This document shows, one piece after another, positions 7,234 to 16,209 of a stretch of DNA of 64,000 bases (positions are counted from its first letter, which is position 1; every line of letters begins with the position of its first letter). The notes beneath the pieces are model-generated. The model searched no databases. It saw only the letters and a list, made by a program, of their open reading frames with translations, and was not told the origin of the DNA. The position numbers were made by a program, and so were the translations under genes. The DNA is from Slackia sp. ZJ119. GTDB taxonomy: Bacteria; Actinomycetota; Coriobacteriia; Coriobacteriales; Eggerthellaceae. The DNA lies in contig NZ_JAAKEN010000010.1 of NCBI RefSeq assembly GCF_011039175.1, positions 1 through 64,000 of the forward strand, in the 5' to 3' direction.

Positions 7234-9615
7234 CTAGAGCACGTCGAACGGGTCGACGTCGACGGCGACCGAAACGCTCGGATGTGCGCGGCGCTGTCGC
7301 ATGAACGGCAGCAGGGCCCGCGAGAGGTCCTCGCCCGCCGGGGCCCGCACGACCACGTGCCACCGGTAGGTGTTGCGCAGCTTTGCGAGCACGCACGGCA
7401 CGGCGGGAAGCACGCTCCAGCCGTCGCCGCCGAAGTCGCGCACGGACGTCTGTACCGCTTTATGGACAGCTTCCGCCTCGACGGCCACCTCCGACTCGTT
7501 TTTGCCCCACACCAGCACGTTGGCCATGGCGGCGTAGGGCGGATAGCGCAAAAGCTTGCGGCGGGGCAGCTCGTCTTTCAAGAAGGCGGCGCGGTCGTAG
7601 GCTGCGGCGGCACGAATGGGAACCGAGTCGCCCTCGTAGGTCTGCACGAGCACGCGCCCCGGAAGCTCCGCCCGCCCGGCACGTCCCGCCACTTGCTCGA
7701 CCAGGGAAAACGTGCGCTCTGACGCGCGGTAGTCGGGGATGTGCAGCGTCGTGTCGGCGTTGATGACGCCGACGAGCGTCACGTCGTCGAAGTCGAGGCC
7801 CTTCGCGATCATCTGGGTGCCCAGAAGCACGGCGGCGTCGGCGGCGGCGAACGTTTCGAGCAGCTGCTGGTGTGCCCCCTTGCGGCTGGTGGTGTCGGCG
7901 TCCATGCGGATGATCGGCACGTTCGGCCCCACCCCTTCCATCTCGTCGAGCAGGCTTCGCAGCTCGGACTCCACGCGCTGGGTGCCGGCGCCGAACTTCT
8001 TCAGGTAGGGGCTGCCGCATTCCGGGCAGCGCCCCGGCGCCGGTTCGCGCCGCCCGCAGTGGTGGCACGCCAGCTCGGCGCCTCGCTCGTGGTAGGTGAG
8101 CGAGGTGGAGCACGACGGGCATTCGGGCACGAACCCGCATTCGCGGCACAGCAGAAACTTCGCGAAGCCGCGCTGGTTGAGCATGAGCACGGCTTTGCGG
8201 CCTGCGGAAAGCTCTTCTTCGAGCGCCCGTTTGAGCGCAAGGGAAAACATCGAGCGCGACCCGCTTCCGAACTCCTTGGCCATGTCGACGACCTGTACGT
8301 CGGGCATCGGGCGGCCGTTGGCGCGTCGGGGAAGCAGCGCCCGGTGGAAGCGGGGGTCTTTCGCGCAGGCGTGCAGCGTCTCGATGGACGGCGTCGCCGA
8401 TCCGAGCACCACGGCGGCCCCGTTGCGCGCGGCCATCCACAGCGCCACGTCGCGGGCGTGGTAGCGCGGAGCGCTGTCCTGTTTGTAGGACCCTTCGTGC
8501 TCTTCGTCGATCACGTACAGCCCGACGTTTTCAAGCGGCGTGAACAGGGCGCTGCGGGCGCCGACCACCACGCGGGCCAGGCCGCTTTTTATGAAGTCCC
8601 ACTGGTCGTAGCGCTCTCCCGGGCTCATGCGCGAATGGATGACCGCCACCTTGTCGCCGAAGCGGCGGCGGAAGCGGCCGACGGTTTGCGGCGTGAGCGA
8701 GATTTCCGGCACGAGCACGCAGGCGGTGCGGCCGTGCGCGAGCACGTCTTCGATGGCCCGCAGATACACTTCGGTCTTGCCCGAGCCGGTCACGCCGTCC
8801 ACGAGCACCGCCTCCCCTTTGCCGCGCCGGCTCGCCTGCACGACAAGCTCGACCGCGCGGGCCTGGTCGTCGGTGAGCTCGGGAGCGCCGGCGCTTGGGC
8901 GGGCGGGCGCGGGCGAGGCGGCCACGCCGCCGACCGAGCGCATGCGCCGGCGGTGCTCGACTGCCACCACGCCTTTCTTCTCGAGCGCGGCGATGGCGCC
9001 CGACACGGCTCCCACCTGGGCCGTCAGTTCGACGACCTTCGCTTCCCCACCGCTTTTGAGCGCCGAGACGACGGCGTCTTGCTTCGCGGCGTTCTTGCGC
9101 GGCTGGAAGTCGTCGAACGCGGGCCCGGGCACGATCCAGCGGTCGTCGGCCTCGTGGGTCTCAGGCGCGACGAGCTGCCACGCGCCGTAAGGAGAGCGCG
9201 TCATCTTCGGCACGGCCCCCGGCGGCGTGAACAGGCGCACGCAGGCCGAAAGCGGCGCTATGTAGCGGTCGGCGATCCACCGGGCGCAGGCAGCGCCCTC
9301 TTCGTTGAAGTACGGCTTGCTCGCCGCGGCGTCGATCGGACGCAGGCGGGCCAGGTCGACGCCGTCCGGCGCATCGCCTTCGTCCACGTCGCGCACGTCG
9401 AGCACGAACCCGACGACCTTGCGCGGCCCGAGCGGCACGACGACGGCGCACCCCACCTCCACGTCGAGCTCTTCGCCCGGCGCACCCGGCGCCGCATCCA
9501 CCTCGTCGAACAGCGTGACGGGGGCGTACGCAGCGCCGGGATCGGGCACGATGTAGGTGTACGGCGCGTCGAGGGCCTGCGTGGGTATGTCCAGCACGAC
9601 CGAGGCGAGCCTCAT
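7234..9615 (-). CDS. priA: Primosomal replication restart helicase PriA
   Basis: The 793-aa PriA reloads the replisome at stalled forks by DNA unwinding and primosome assembly. The N-terminal DNA-binding domain is followed by a superfamily 2 helicase core. Walker A is [10 protein letters not shown], the Walker B box is DEEH (in [12 protein letters not shown]), and LGSATPS is motif III. The zinc-binding region has eight cysteines beginning [13 protein letters not shown], and motif VI includes QVAGRAGR. The start codon overlaps the metK stop by ATGA, so the two are probably translationally coupled. Length is normal for the family. Confidence 0.96.
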   Translation of the reverse strand: MRLASVVLDIPTQALDAPYTYIVPDPGAAYAPVTLFDEVDAAPGAPGEELDVEVGCAVVVPLGPRKVVGFVLDVRDVDEGDAPDGVDLARLRPIDAAASKPYFNEEGAACARWIADRYIAPLSACVRLFTPPGAVPKMTRSPYGAWQLVAPETHEADDRWIVPGPAFDDFQPRKNAAKQDAVVSALKSGGEAKVVELTAQVGAVSGAIAALEKKGVVAVEHRRRMRSVGGVAASPAPARPSAGAPELTDDQARAVELVVQASRRGKGEAVLVDGVTGSGKTEVYLRAIEDVLAHGRTACVLVPEISLTPQTVGRFRRRFGDKVAVIHSRMSPGERYDQWDFIKSGLARVVVGARSALFTPLENVGLYVIDEEHEGSYKQDSAPRYHARDVALWMAARNGAAVVLGSATPSIETLHACAKDPRFHRALLPRRANGRPMPDVQVVDMAKEFGSGSRSMFSLALKRALEEELSAGRKAVLMLNQRGFAKFLLCRECGFVPECPSCSTSLTYHERGAELACHHCGRREPAPGRCPECGSPYLKKFGAGTQRVESELRSLLDEMEGVGPNVPIIRMDADTTSRKGAHQQLLETFAAADAAVLLGTQMIAKGLDFDDVTLVGVINADTTLHIPDYRASERTFSLVEQVAGRAGRAELPGRVLVQTYEGDSVPIRAAAAYDRAAFLKDELPRRKLLRYPPYAAMANVLVWGKNESEVAVEAEAVHKAVQTSVRDFGGDGWSVLPAVPCVLAKLRNTYRWHVVVRAPAGEDLSRALLPFMRQRRAHPSVSVAVDVDPFDVL

Positions 9616-10880
9616 CGCGCCCCTTCGCAGGCGGAGCGCAGCTCGTCCACCTTGTCGGTGCGCTCCCAGGTGAATTCGGGCAGCTCGCGACCGAAATGCC
9701 CGTAGGCCGCCGTCTTGCGGTAGATGGGCCGGCGCAGCTTGAGCGCATCGATGATGGCGCCGGGGCGCAGGTCGAAGACGTTTGCAACGGCACGCTCGAT
9801 GACGTCTTCGGGCACCGTGTTCGTGCCGAAGGTCTCGACCATGACCGACACCGGGTTCGCCATGCCGATGGCGTAGGCGAGCTGCACTTCGCAGCGCTTC
9901 GCAAGCCCTGCGGCCACGACGTTTTTGGCGACCCAGCGGGCGGCGTAGGCGGCCGAACGGTCGACTTTCGTGCAGTCTTTGCCGGAAAACGCGCCGCCGC
10001 CGTGGCGCCCCATGCCGCCGTAGGTGTCGACGATGATCTTGCGGCCGGTAAGCCCTGCGTCCCCCATGGGGCCGCCGATGACGAAGCGGCCGGTCGGGTT
10101 CACGTGGATCTGCGCTCCTTCGAGCAAATCAACGCCTTCCTGGGCAAGCACCGGACGCACGACGTTTTGCTCGATCTCGCTGGCGAGGCGGTCGGCGTCG
10201 ACGTCTTCGGAATGCTGCGTGGACACGACCACCGTCTCCACGCCGACGGGCTCGCCGTCGGCGTAGCGGACGGTGACCTGCGTCTTTCCGTCGGGGCGCA
10301 GATACGGCATCTCGCCCGACTTGCGCACCTGCGCCAAGCGCTCGGCCAGGCGCTGCGCCAGGTAGATCGGCATGGGCATGAGGGTCGACGTCTCGTCGCA
10401 GGCGTACCCGAACATCATGCCCTGGTCGCCCGCGCCGATGCGCTCGTAGGGGTCGTCGCCGGCAAGGCCGCGCTGGGCCTCCCACGACTCGTCCACGCCC
10501 TGGGCGATGTCGGGCGACTGTTCGTGGATGGAGTTGATGACGCCGCAGGTTTCGCAGTCGAAGCCATATTTTGCCCGGTCATAGCCGATGTCGCGCAGCA
10601 CGTCGCGCACGATGGCCTGCACGTCGACATAGGCCTGCGTGCGGATCTCGCCCGTGACCATGACCATGCCGGTGGTGGCGACGGTCTCGCACGCGCAGCG
10701 CACGCGCTCGGGATCGGCGGGTTGGCCGTTCGGCGCGATGTAGCCTTGGTTCGCCAGCTCGGTCTCTTTTTCGAGGATGGCGTCGAGGATGGCGTCGGAA
10801 ATCTGGTCGCAGACCTTGTCCGGATGGCCTTCGGTGACGGATTCTGAGGTGAAGACGTAAGAATGTGCAGCGTTCGACAC
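9612..10880 (-). CDS. metK: S-adenosylmethionine synthetase MetK
   Basis: MetK makes S-adenosylmethionine from methionine and ATP. The 422-aa protein shows the family signatures [14 protein letters not shown] near the N-terminus, [12 protein letters not shown] in the middle and GGGAFSGKD later. I chose the GTG at 10878-10880 because AAGGAGG lies seven bases upstream and the protein then begins [19 protein letters not shown], as in the family. The longer frame upstream (to 11051) is the untranslated leader. priA overlaps its 3' end. The leader folds into a pseudoknotted structure, so control by SAM is possible. Confidence 0.97.
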   Translation of the reverse strand: MSNAAHSYVFTSESVTEGHPDKVCDQISDAILDAILEKETELANQGYIAPNGQPADPERVRCACETVATTGMVMVTGEIRTQAYVDVQAIVRDVLRDIGYDRAKYGFDCETCGVINSIHEQSPDIAQGVDESWEAQRGLAGDDPYERIGAGDQGMMFGYACDETSTLMPMPIYLAQRLAERLAQVRKSGEMPYLRPDGKTQVTVRYADGEPVGVETVVVSTQHSEDVDADRLASEIEQNVVRPVLAQEGVDLLEGAQIHVNPTGRFVIGGPMGDAGLTGRKIIVDTYGGMGRHGGGAFSGKDCTKVDRSAAYAARWVAKNVVAAGLAKRCEVQLAYAIGMANPVSVMVETFGTNTVPEDVIERAVANVFDLRPGAIIDALKLRRPIYRKTAAYGHFGRELPEFTWERTDKVDELRSACEGAR

Positions 10881-10888
10881 GGGAAACT

Positions 10889-10998
10889 CCTCCTTCATCG
10901 GTGTCGGCTGGACCACCTTGGCCGCGCGGGCGTCGGCCAGGTTGGTGCCGGGATCATAGAGCCAACTCTCTTCCCCGGCTCGTGATGTACGGTAACGG
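10889..10998 (-). promoter_or_regulatory. Structured metK 5' leader with pseudoknot, candidate SAM-responsive element
   Basis: The predicted transcript from about 10998 to the metK start can form: stem P1, GCCGGG (10974-10979) with CCCGGC (10947-10952); stem P2, 10935-10946 with 10912-10923, 11 pairs with a one-base bulge on each side; and a pseudoknot in which the P1 loop GTTGGCT (10960-10966) pairs over all seven bases with AGCCGAC (10903-10909). The last strand lies seven bases from the Shine-Dalgarno AAGGAGG (10889-10895). A fold that places a ligand-stabilised pseudoknot beside the ribosome site of a SAM synthetase gene suggests a translational riboswitch. It does not match the SAM-I core as I know it, so the class is unassigned. 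Confidence 0.5.
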
Positions 10999-11004
10999 CG
11001 TTTC

Positions 11005-11032
11005 AGTATAGCCGAACCCCCGCTTCGCGCAA
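11005..11032 (-). promoter_or_regulatory. metK promoter
   Basis: The minus strand reads TTGCGC (11027-11032), a 16-nt spacer and TATACT (11005-11010). The transcript would start near 10998 and carry a leader of about 118 nt. The remaining 11033-11231 holds no gene I can support; a GTGTACAC palindrome at 11180-11187 overlaps a possible -10 (TACACT) for the divergent gene. Confidence 0.7.
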
Positions 11033-11231
11033 GCGTCCCCGCCAAATGCATAAAGGGCCGCCCCGCCGCCCTCCCGAAGGCCAGAGCCGGGCGTGCGCGG
11101 CTTTGCCTTCGTGCGCCGCGTCGGCCTCCTGCACGCTCTGTTACATTTCCGTACGCTTCGCGCCCGGGCGCGGGCGCAGGTGTACACTGATACGACCTTT
11201 CTGCTGCACGAACCGATCGAAAAGGAGCCTT

Positions 11232-12608
11232 ATGGCCAGCAACACCGAGCTCACTTCCGAGTATTTCTCAATCATCGAGTCTTTGGACGGCGACGTGGCA
11301 GGACGGCGCGGGGCGTTTCGCTACATGCAGGACTCCACCGCCATCGTGCACCACCGCGTCGTGGCCTGCACGTTCGTGCCGCGCCTGTTCAACCAGAAGA
11401 CCTACGACGTCATGAAGCGCACGGCCGAAACCGCCCACGGCATCTTGTGCAAGGTCATCGAGCACTATCTGCAAGACCCCGAATACCGCCGCGCGTTCGA
11501 CTTCGACCCGCGCCTGGAAGAGCTCATCTTGCTGCCGCGCGGCTATGACGCCGTGCTGCCCTTCGCGCGGCTGGACACGTTTCTTGACGAAGACAGCTTC
11601 CGCGTAATGTTCTGCGAATTCAACGGCGACGGCTCGGCCGGCATGAACGAGAACCGCGAAATCGCGCATTCCATCGAGCAATCAAGCACCTTCAAGGAAT
11701 TTTCTAGCAGGCACAAGGTTTTCGGCTGCGACCTCTTCGATCCTTGGGTTCGCGAGTTTTTGGACATTTACGCCACCTACCAGGGCCGCGTCGACAATCC
11801 GCGCGTCGCCGTCTGCGACTACCTGGAAAACGGCGTCGTCGACGAGTTCTACATCTACGCCGAACGCTTCAAGGCGGCCGGCGTCGACTGCGTGATCGCC
11901 GACGTGCGCGACCTCGTCTTCGACGGAGAGGCGCTGCGCGACGGCGAAGGCCGCGAGATCAACGCCATCTGGCGGCGCTGCGTCACCAACGACGTCATAG
12001 AGCACTGGGACGAGTCGCAGCAGCTCATCGAAGCCCTGCGCGCCGAAAAAGTGGCCCTCATCGGCAGTTTCGCCGGCCACATCGTACACGACAAGCAGAT
12101 CTTCAAAGTGCTGTTCGACCGCCGCACCACCGCTTTTCTGGACAAGGACGAGATCTCGTTCATCGAGCAGACGGTGCCCATGACGGCGTTTCTGGACGAA
12201 GGCTGCGTCAACCTCGACCAGATTCGCGAGAACAAAGACGAATGGGTCGTCAAGCCGACCGACCATTACGGGGCCGACGACGTCTACGCCGGCCGCTCGG
12301 TCGACGAAGCGACGTGGCGCGGCCTTGTCGACAGGTTCGCGAACGGACGGGCCGGCGAGCCGTTCCTCGTTCAGCGCTACGTGACGCCGTACAAAACCCT
12401 CACGCTGCCGCCCGATGCGAACATAGACGAGCTCGCCGACGCCGACGTGCAGACCGACCCGGCGCCGTACAACAACATCAACGGGCTTTACGTCTACAAC
12501 GGGCGCTTCCAGGGCGTGTTCAGCCGGCTCGGGCCCCATCCGACCATCTCCAAGGACAAAGAGGGCATCACGGCGGCGACCATCTGGGTCGATTGCGACG
12601 AGGCGTAG
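11232..12608 (+). CDS. Circularly permuted ATP-grasp protein (glutathionylspermidine synthase-like), substrate unknown
   Basis: The 458-aa soluble protein shows features of permuted ATP-grasp ligases such as glutathionylspermidine synthase: [15 protein letters not shown] early on, then [14 protein letters not shown], the ATP-binding strand [30 protein letters not shown] and a closing [17 protein letters not shown]. Such enzymes join a carboxylate to an amine using ATP. The substrates here cannot be read from the sequence. AAAGGAGCC lies six bases before the ATG at 11232, which I prefer over the long upstream extension of the frame. A membrane protein follows after 9 nt and gltX after that, so it opens a plus-strand operon, divergent from metK. 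Confidence 0.55.
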   Translation: MASNTELTSEYFSIIESLDGDVAGRRGAFRYMQDSTAIVHHRVVACTFVPRLFNQKTYDVMKRTAETAHGILCKVIEHYLQDPEYRRAFDFDPRLEELILLPRGYDAVLPFARLDTFLDEDSFRVMFCEFNGDGSAGMNENREIAHSIEQSSTFKEFSSRHKVFGCDLFDPWVREFLDIYATYQGRVDNPRVAVCDYLENGVVDEFYIYAERFKAAGVDCVIADVRDLVFDGEALRDGEGREINAIWRRCVTNDVIEHWDESQQLIEALRAEKVALIGSFAGHIVHDKQIFKVLFDRRTTAFLDKDEISFIEQTVPMTAFLDEGCVNLDQIRENKDEWVVKPTDHYGADDVYAGRSVDEATWRGLVDRFANGRAGEPFLVQRYVTPYKTLTLPPDANIDELADADVQTDPAPYNNINGLYVYNGRFQGVFSRLGPHPTISKDKEGITAATIWVDCDEA

Positions 12609-12617
12609 GCGGCGGCC

Positions 12618-13391
12618 ATGAAAACGCTGCTCTCAGGCCTTGTGCGCATCGTTGCCGTCGCCGCCGTCGCGCTGTGGTGCGTGGCGGCCGGCTACATCGC
12701 CGTGTCCGTTTCCGACCTGCCCACCGAAGCGCTCTCACAGGCGTTCAGCCCCGCCGAGTCGTCGCCCTTCCCGAAAGACGACCTGGTCCGCGCGGCCGTC
12801 GTCGGCAAGCAGTACACGTTCAACGCCCATGACAAGCAGGCGCTGTACGACCAGATAGCGGCCATGAACGCCCGCGCCGCCGCTGAGGGGGACCAAGGCG
12901 CCGTCGCCGACGCCGGCTTTCCCGACGTGGAAGCGATGGAACGCGCCTTCGCCGAAGCCGACGAGCGCTACGTGCTCACGCCCGACGCGATGAGCCACCT
13001 CGACGACGTGTGGCCGATCGCCGTCGCCGGCTACGTCGCCTTCGGCGTCTCGTCCGTCCTGGCAATCGCCGGCCTCGTGTTCTGCGGCGCGACCGGCGGG
13101 CGGCGGCGGGTCGGCGGCGTGCTCATCGGCGCCGGCGCCGGCGTGCTCGTCGCGTTCGCTGCGCTCGGCATTTGGGCGGCCGTCGACTTCGACGGCCTGT
13201 TCGCCGCCTTCCATTCGCTGTTCTTCGCCGCCGGCACATGGACGTTTTCGCGGGATTCGCTGCTCATCACCATGTATCCGCCCGAGTTTTGGGTGGGGAT
13301 GGGCGCCATCTGGCTTGTCACGACGTGTCTTGCGGCTATACTTTCGATCGGTATTGGAGCGATCTTGCGGCGCAAGGCGCCTGCAAGCTGA
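12618..13391 (+). CDS. DUF1461/TIGR01906-family membrane protein, Lit-like
   Basis: This 257-aa integral membrane protein has an N-terminal membrane segment (about residues 8-30), an extracytoplasmic domain of about 100 residues and three further hydrophobic segments (133-158, 165-188, 226-250). It carries the family motifs HLDDVW (His127) and FHSLFFAAGTWTF (His199), then LLITMYPPEFW. The family includes Lit, the lipoprotein intramolecular acyltransferase of some Firmicutes, in which two conserved histidines are needed. Both equivalent histidines appear present. Lit activity is an inference from the family. It is followed by gltX after 14 nt. Confidence 0.65.
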   Translation: MKTLLSGLVRIVAVAAVALWCVAAGYIAVSVSDLPTEALSQAFSPAESSPFPKDDLVRAAVVGKQYTFNAHDKQALYDQIAAMNARAAAEGDQGAVADAGFPDVEAMERAFAEADERYVLTPDAMSHLDDVWPIAVAGYVAFGVSSVLAIAGLVFCGATGGRRRVGGVLIGAGAGVLVAFAALGIWAAVDFDGLFAAFHSLFFAAGTWTFSRDSLLITMYPPEFWVGMGAIWLVTTCLAAILSIGIGAILRRKAPAS

Positions 13392-13405
13392 GGAGTTTTG
13401 AACCC

Positions 13406-14944
13406 ATGACAGAACAGAAGAAGGTGCGCGTCCGCTTCGCCCCCTCGCCGACGGGGCGGCTGCATGTGGGCGGCGCCCGCACGGCCATCGACAACTGGGC
13501 GTTCGCCCGCGCCAACGGCGGCGATTTCATCCTGCGCATCGAAGACACCGACCCGGAGCGTTCGACCAAAGAGAACGTCCAGGTCATTCTGAATGCCATG
13601 AAGTGGCTCGGGCTCGACTGGGACGAAGGTCCCGAGGTCGGCGGCGAGGCAGGCCCGTACTTCCAGACCCAGCGCATGGACACCTACCAAGACGCGCTCA
13701 AGCGGCTGCAAGAGCGCGGGGCGGTGTATCCATGCTTCTGCAGCAAAGAAGCACTCGACGCCAAACGCGCGAAGGCCGAGGCCGAAGAGGGCGGCTATGC
13801 CGGCTATGACCGCACCTGCCGCGATCTCGACCCGGACGAGGCGGCCACGCGCATCGAGGCCGGCGAGCCGCACGTGTGGCGCCTGAAGGTGCCGCTCGAC
13901 CACGGTCCCATCGAGTTCGAAGACGCGGTCTACGGCCCCATGTCCTTCCCCGCCGACGTCATGGACGACATGATCGTCGTGCGCAGCGACGGAAGCCCCA
14001 CCTACAACTTCGCGGTCGTCTGCGACGACGCGAACATGGGCATCACGCACGTCATCCGCGGCGACGACCACCTGTCCAACACGCCGCGCCAGATCCTCAT
14101 CTACGAGGCGCTCGGCTACGACATCCCCACGTTCGCGCACCTGTCGATGATCCTGGGCCCCGACAACAAGAAGCTCTCGAAGCGCCACGGGGCCGCCAGC
14201 GTCGAAGAGTTCGCCGAGCGCGGCTACCTGCCCGACGCCATGGTGAACTTCCTGGCGCTTTTGGGCTGGTCGCTCGACGGCGAGACGACGCTCATCGGCC
14301 GCGACGTGCTCTGCCGCGAGTTCTCGCTCGAGCGCGTGACGAAAAAAGACGCCGTTTTCGACGAGACGAAGCTCGACTGGATGAACGGACAGTACATCAA
14401 AGAGATGGGCGCGAAGGCGTGGGTGGAGGCGGCTTGGCCATGGCTTGCACGGGCGTTTGCGGGAGTCGACGCCGCAACGCCGCTCGACGATGCGCAGGCA
14501 GCCGAGGCCGAACGCGACCTGGCGGCGCGGCCGGCGTTCTACGAGGCGCTGTATCCGCTCGTCTGCGAGCGTCTGACCAGGCTCGACGAAGCGACCGACA
14601 AGCTTTCCTACCTGTTTTGGGGACCCGAAGTGCGCACGCTTGACGAAAAGAGCGTGAACAAGGTGCTGCTGAAGGAAGGCGCCCGCGCCGACGAGGCCGT
14701 TGCAGCCTGCCGCAGCGTCTTGGCCGACGAGTCGCTCCCTTGGGAATGCGAGCCTTTGCAGGAAGCGTGCCGCGCCAAGGGCGAAGAGCTGGGGCTGAAG
14801 CCGAAGCTTTTGTTCCAGCCGCTGCGCGTGGCGGTGTGCGGCAACATGGTGTCTCCGCCGCTGTTCGAGTCCATCGAGCTTTTGCCGCGAGAAGACGTGC
14901 TCGCCCGCATCGACGCGGTCGTCGACGAGGTCTTCCATGCCTGA
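13406..14944 (+). CDS. gltX: Glutamyl-tRNA synthetase
   Basis: This 512-aa class I synthetase charges tRNA-Glu, and probably tRNA-Gln in bacteria that use the amidotransferase route. The HIGH-like signature is RFAPSPTGRLHVGGARTA at the N-terminus, and the KMSKS-like loop is KKLSKRHGA. Between them are FILRIEDTDPERS and the cysteine-containing PCFCS. The anticodon-binding region fills the C-terminal third. I chose the ATG at 13406, preceded by GAGG, because the protein then starts as in the family. Its stop overlaps the start of the next gene. Confidence 0.96.
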   Translation: MTEQKKVRVRFAPSPTGRLHVGGARTAIDNWAFARANGGDFILRIEDTDPERSTKENVQVILNAMKWLGLDWDEGPEVGGEAGPYFQTQRMDTYQDALKRLQERGAVYPCFCSKEALDAKRAKAEAEEGGYAGYDRTCRDLDPDEAATRIEAGEPHVWRLKVPLDHGPIEFEDAVYGPMSFPADVMDDMIVVRSDGSPTYNFAVVCDDANMGITHVIRGDDHLSNTPRQILIYEALGYDIPTFAHLSMILGPDNKKLSKRHGAASVEEFAERGYLPDAMVNFLALLGWSLDGETTLIGRDVLCREFSLERVTKKDAVFDETKLDWMNGQYIKEMGAKAWVEAAWPWLARAFAGVDAATPLDDAQAAEAERDLAARPAFYEALYPLVCERLTRLDEATDKLSYLFWGPEVRTLDEKSVNKVLLKEGARADEAVAACRSVLADESLPWECEPLQEACRAKGEELGLKPKLLFQPLRVAVCGNMVSPPLFESIELLPREDVLARIDAVVDEVFHA

Positions 14945-16088
14945 CGAGGACCGCTTGTCCGGTGCCGGCGCCGGTGCCGCCGAAGCGCATGGCGGCGAGG
15001 CAGCCGATCCTCGACGCCATGCGCTTCCCGACAACCCGTGGCGCTCCGACGACCCGCTTGACGCCATCGCCGTGCTGCAGGACTACTGCATCCGCATGAA
15101 GGGCGCCGCATGCGAGCGGTGCGCTTTGGCCTGCCCGCACGGCGCCATAGCCTACGGCGAGGACGAGCGCCCCCTCATCGACCGCGACCGGTGCACGCGC
15201 TGCGGCATCTGCCAGGGCGTTTGCGACGCATTCGCCTCTCCCCGCATCACGATGGCCGACCTGCATTCGCGCATGCGGCGCATCGCCATTCGGGGCGACG
15301 AGGTCGTGGTGGCAAGCGAAGCGTGCGTTGCCGACGCGGACGAGGCCGCTGACAACGTCATCGTGCTGCCCTCGCTCGCGATGCTGTCCCCGGAATTCTG
15401 GGCGCTGCTTTTGGCCGAAGGGACGCGCGTTTCGGTTGCGGGCGATCTGGAAACCGTTGCCGCCGACCCGAGAAGCGGCAGCACGGGAGACGAGCTGTTC
15501 AATTACGCCGTGCAGTGCGCCGAGACGTGGACGGAGCGGTCGGTGGGATACCTCGAAGACGTGCCGCTGCGCGAAAACCTGCTGCGCGACGCCGCAAGCC
15601 CTGCGGTGCGCGGCCGGCGCGAGCTCATCGACGATTTGCTGGCCGGCGCCGTCGACATCGCCTCGGGCCAGCGAACGCTGCGCCGATCAAGCGCCGTGCA
15701 GGACTTCCGCGAGCGCCGCGAGCGCCTGCGTGCCCGCAACCGCATCACTGCAGCCGAAGGCCCGAAGGTGAACCGCTACATGCCGAACGGCCGGTTGAAC
15801 CAGGTCATGTGGCCGAAACGGCGGCTGTTGCTCGAGGCGGTCGATTGCCTGCCCGCCATGGCGAAACGCGTGGAGGTGCTGCTTTCCCGCACCGACGCCG
15901 ACCGTTGCACGAACTGTCTCGCCTGCGTGGAGCCCTGCCCCACGAAAGCCCGGTTCGTCGACCCGGAAACGGGAGCGCTCCTGCTTGATCCGCGCTACTG
16001 CATCGGATGCGAGCTGTGCGCCCCGGCCTGCCCGACCGACGCCGTGTTCTTCGAATCGACCGACGCGACGGAGCTTCTCGCTTCCTGA
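14937..16088 (+). CDS. 4Fe-4S ferredoxin-type protein with two dicluster regions
   Basis: The 383-aa protein has two ferredoxin-like parts. Around residues 58-85 there are cysteines in CERCALACPHG and CTRCGICQGVC. Near the C-terminus CTNCLACVEPCPTKA and CIGCELCAPACPTDA give two classical 4Fe-4S motifs. The middle (about 100-310) has no recognisable fold. An electron-transfer role is likely, but the partner is unknown. The start overlaps the gltX stop by eight bases, so translation is probably coupled to a gene of unrelated function. The protein ends in a region convergent with mtaB. Confidence 0.7.
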   Translation: MPDEDRLSGAGAGAAEAHGGEAADPRRHALPDNPWRSDDPLDAIAVLQDYCIRMKGAACERCALACPHGAIAYGEDERPLIDRDRCTRCGICQGVCDAFASPRITMADLHSRMRRIAIRGDEVVVASEACVADADEAADNVIVLPSLAMLSPEFWALLLAEGTRVSVAGDLETVAADPRSGSTGDELFNYAVQCAETWTERSVGYLEDVPLRENLLRDAASPAVRGRRELIDDLLAGAVDIASGQRTLRRSSAVQDFRERRERLRARNRITAAEGPKVNRYMPNGRLNQVMWPKRRLLLEAVDCLPAMAKRVEVLLSRTDADRCTNCLACVEPCPTKARFVDPETGALLLDPRYCIGCELCAPACPTDAVFFESTDATELLAS

Positions 16089-16100
16089 CACGGCAAAACC

Positions 16101-16173
16101 CTCGGGAAACGCTGATCGATTTCATCAACTATGAATCCGCAGGACAAGGCGATGCCGGCCGTTGCTTCCCGAG
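16101..16173. repeat. Palindrome-ended 73-nt sequence, possible diverged CTAG element
   Basis: This sequence between the convergent 4Fe-4S gene and mtaB begins CTCGGGAAACGCTGAT and ends GTTGCTTCCCGAG, so CTCGGGAA and TTCCCGAG are perfect inverse ends. The first 16 bases differ from the CTAG element end at one or two positions, and its length equals the 73-nt copy at 5801-5873. The interior is not recognisably similar. It may also act as a terminator. Confidence 0.4.
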
Positions 16174-16209
16174 CGGCCCGTCGCGCCTCGCCTGCCCGAC
16201 CGGCGCCGC

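Noticed and set aside
10889-10998. SAM-I riboswitch upstream of metK
   Set aside because: Short stretches are reminiscent, but the four-helix layout and conserved core of SAM-I could not be built; I kept it as an unassigned structured leader.
10881-11051. N-terminal extension of MetK by 57 residues
   Set aside because: AAGGAGG stands before the GTG at 10878-10880, the family starts there, and the extension overlaps the promoter and structured leader.
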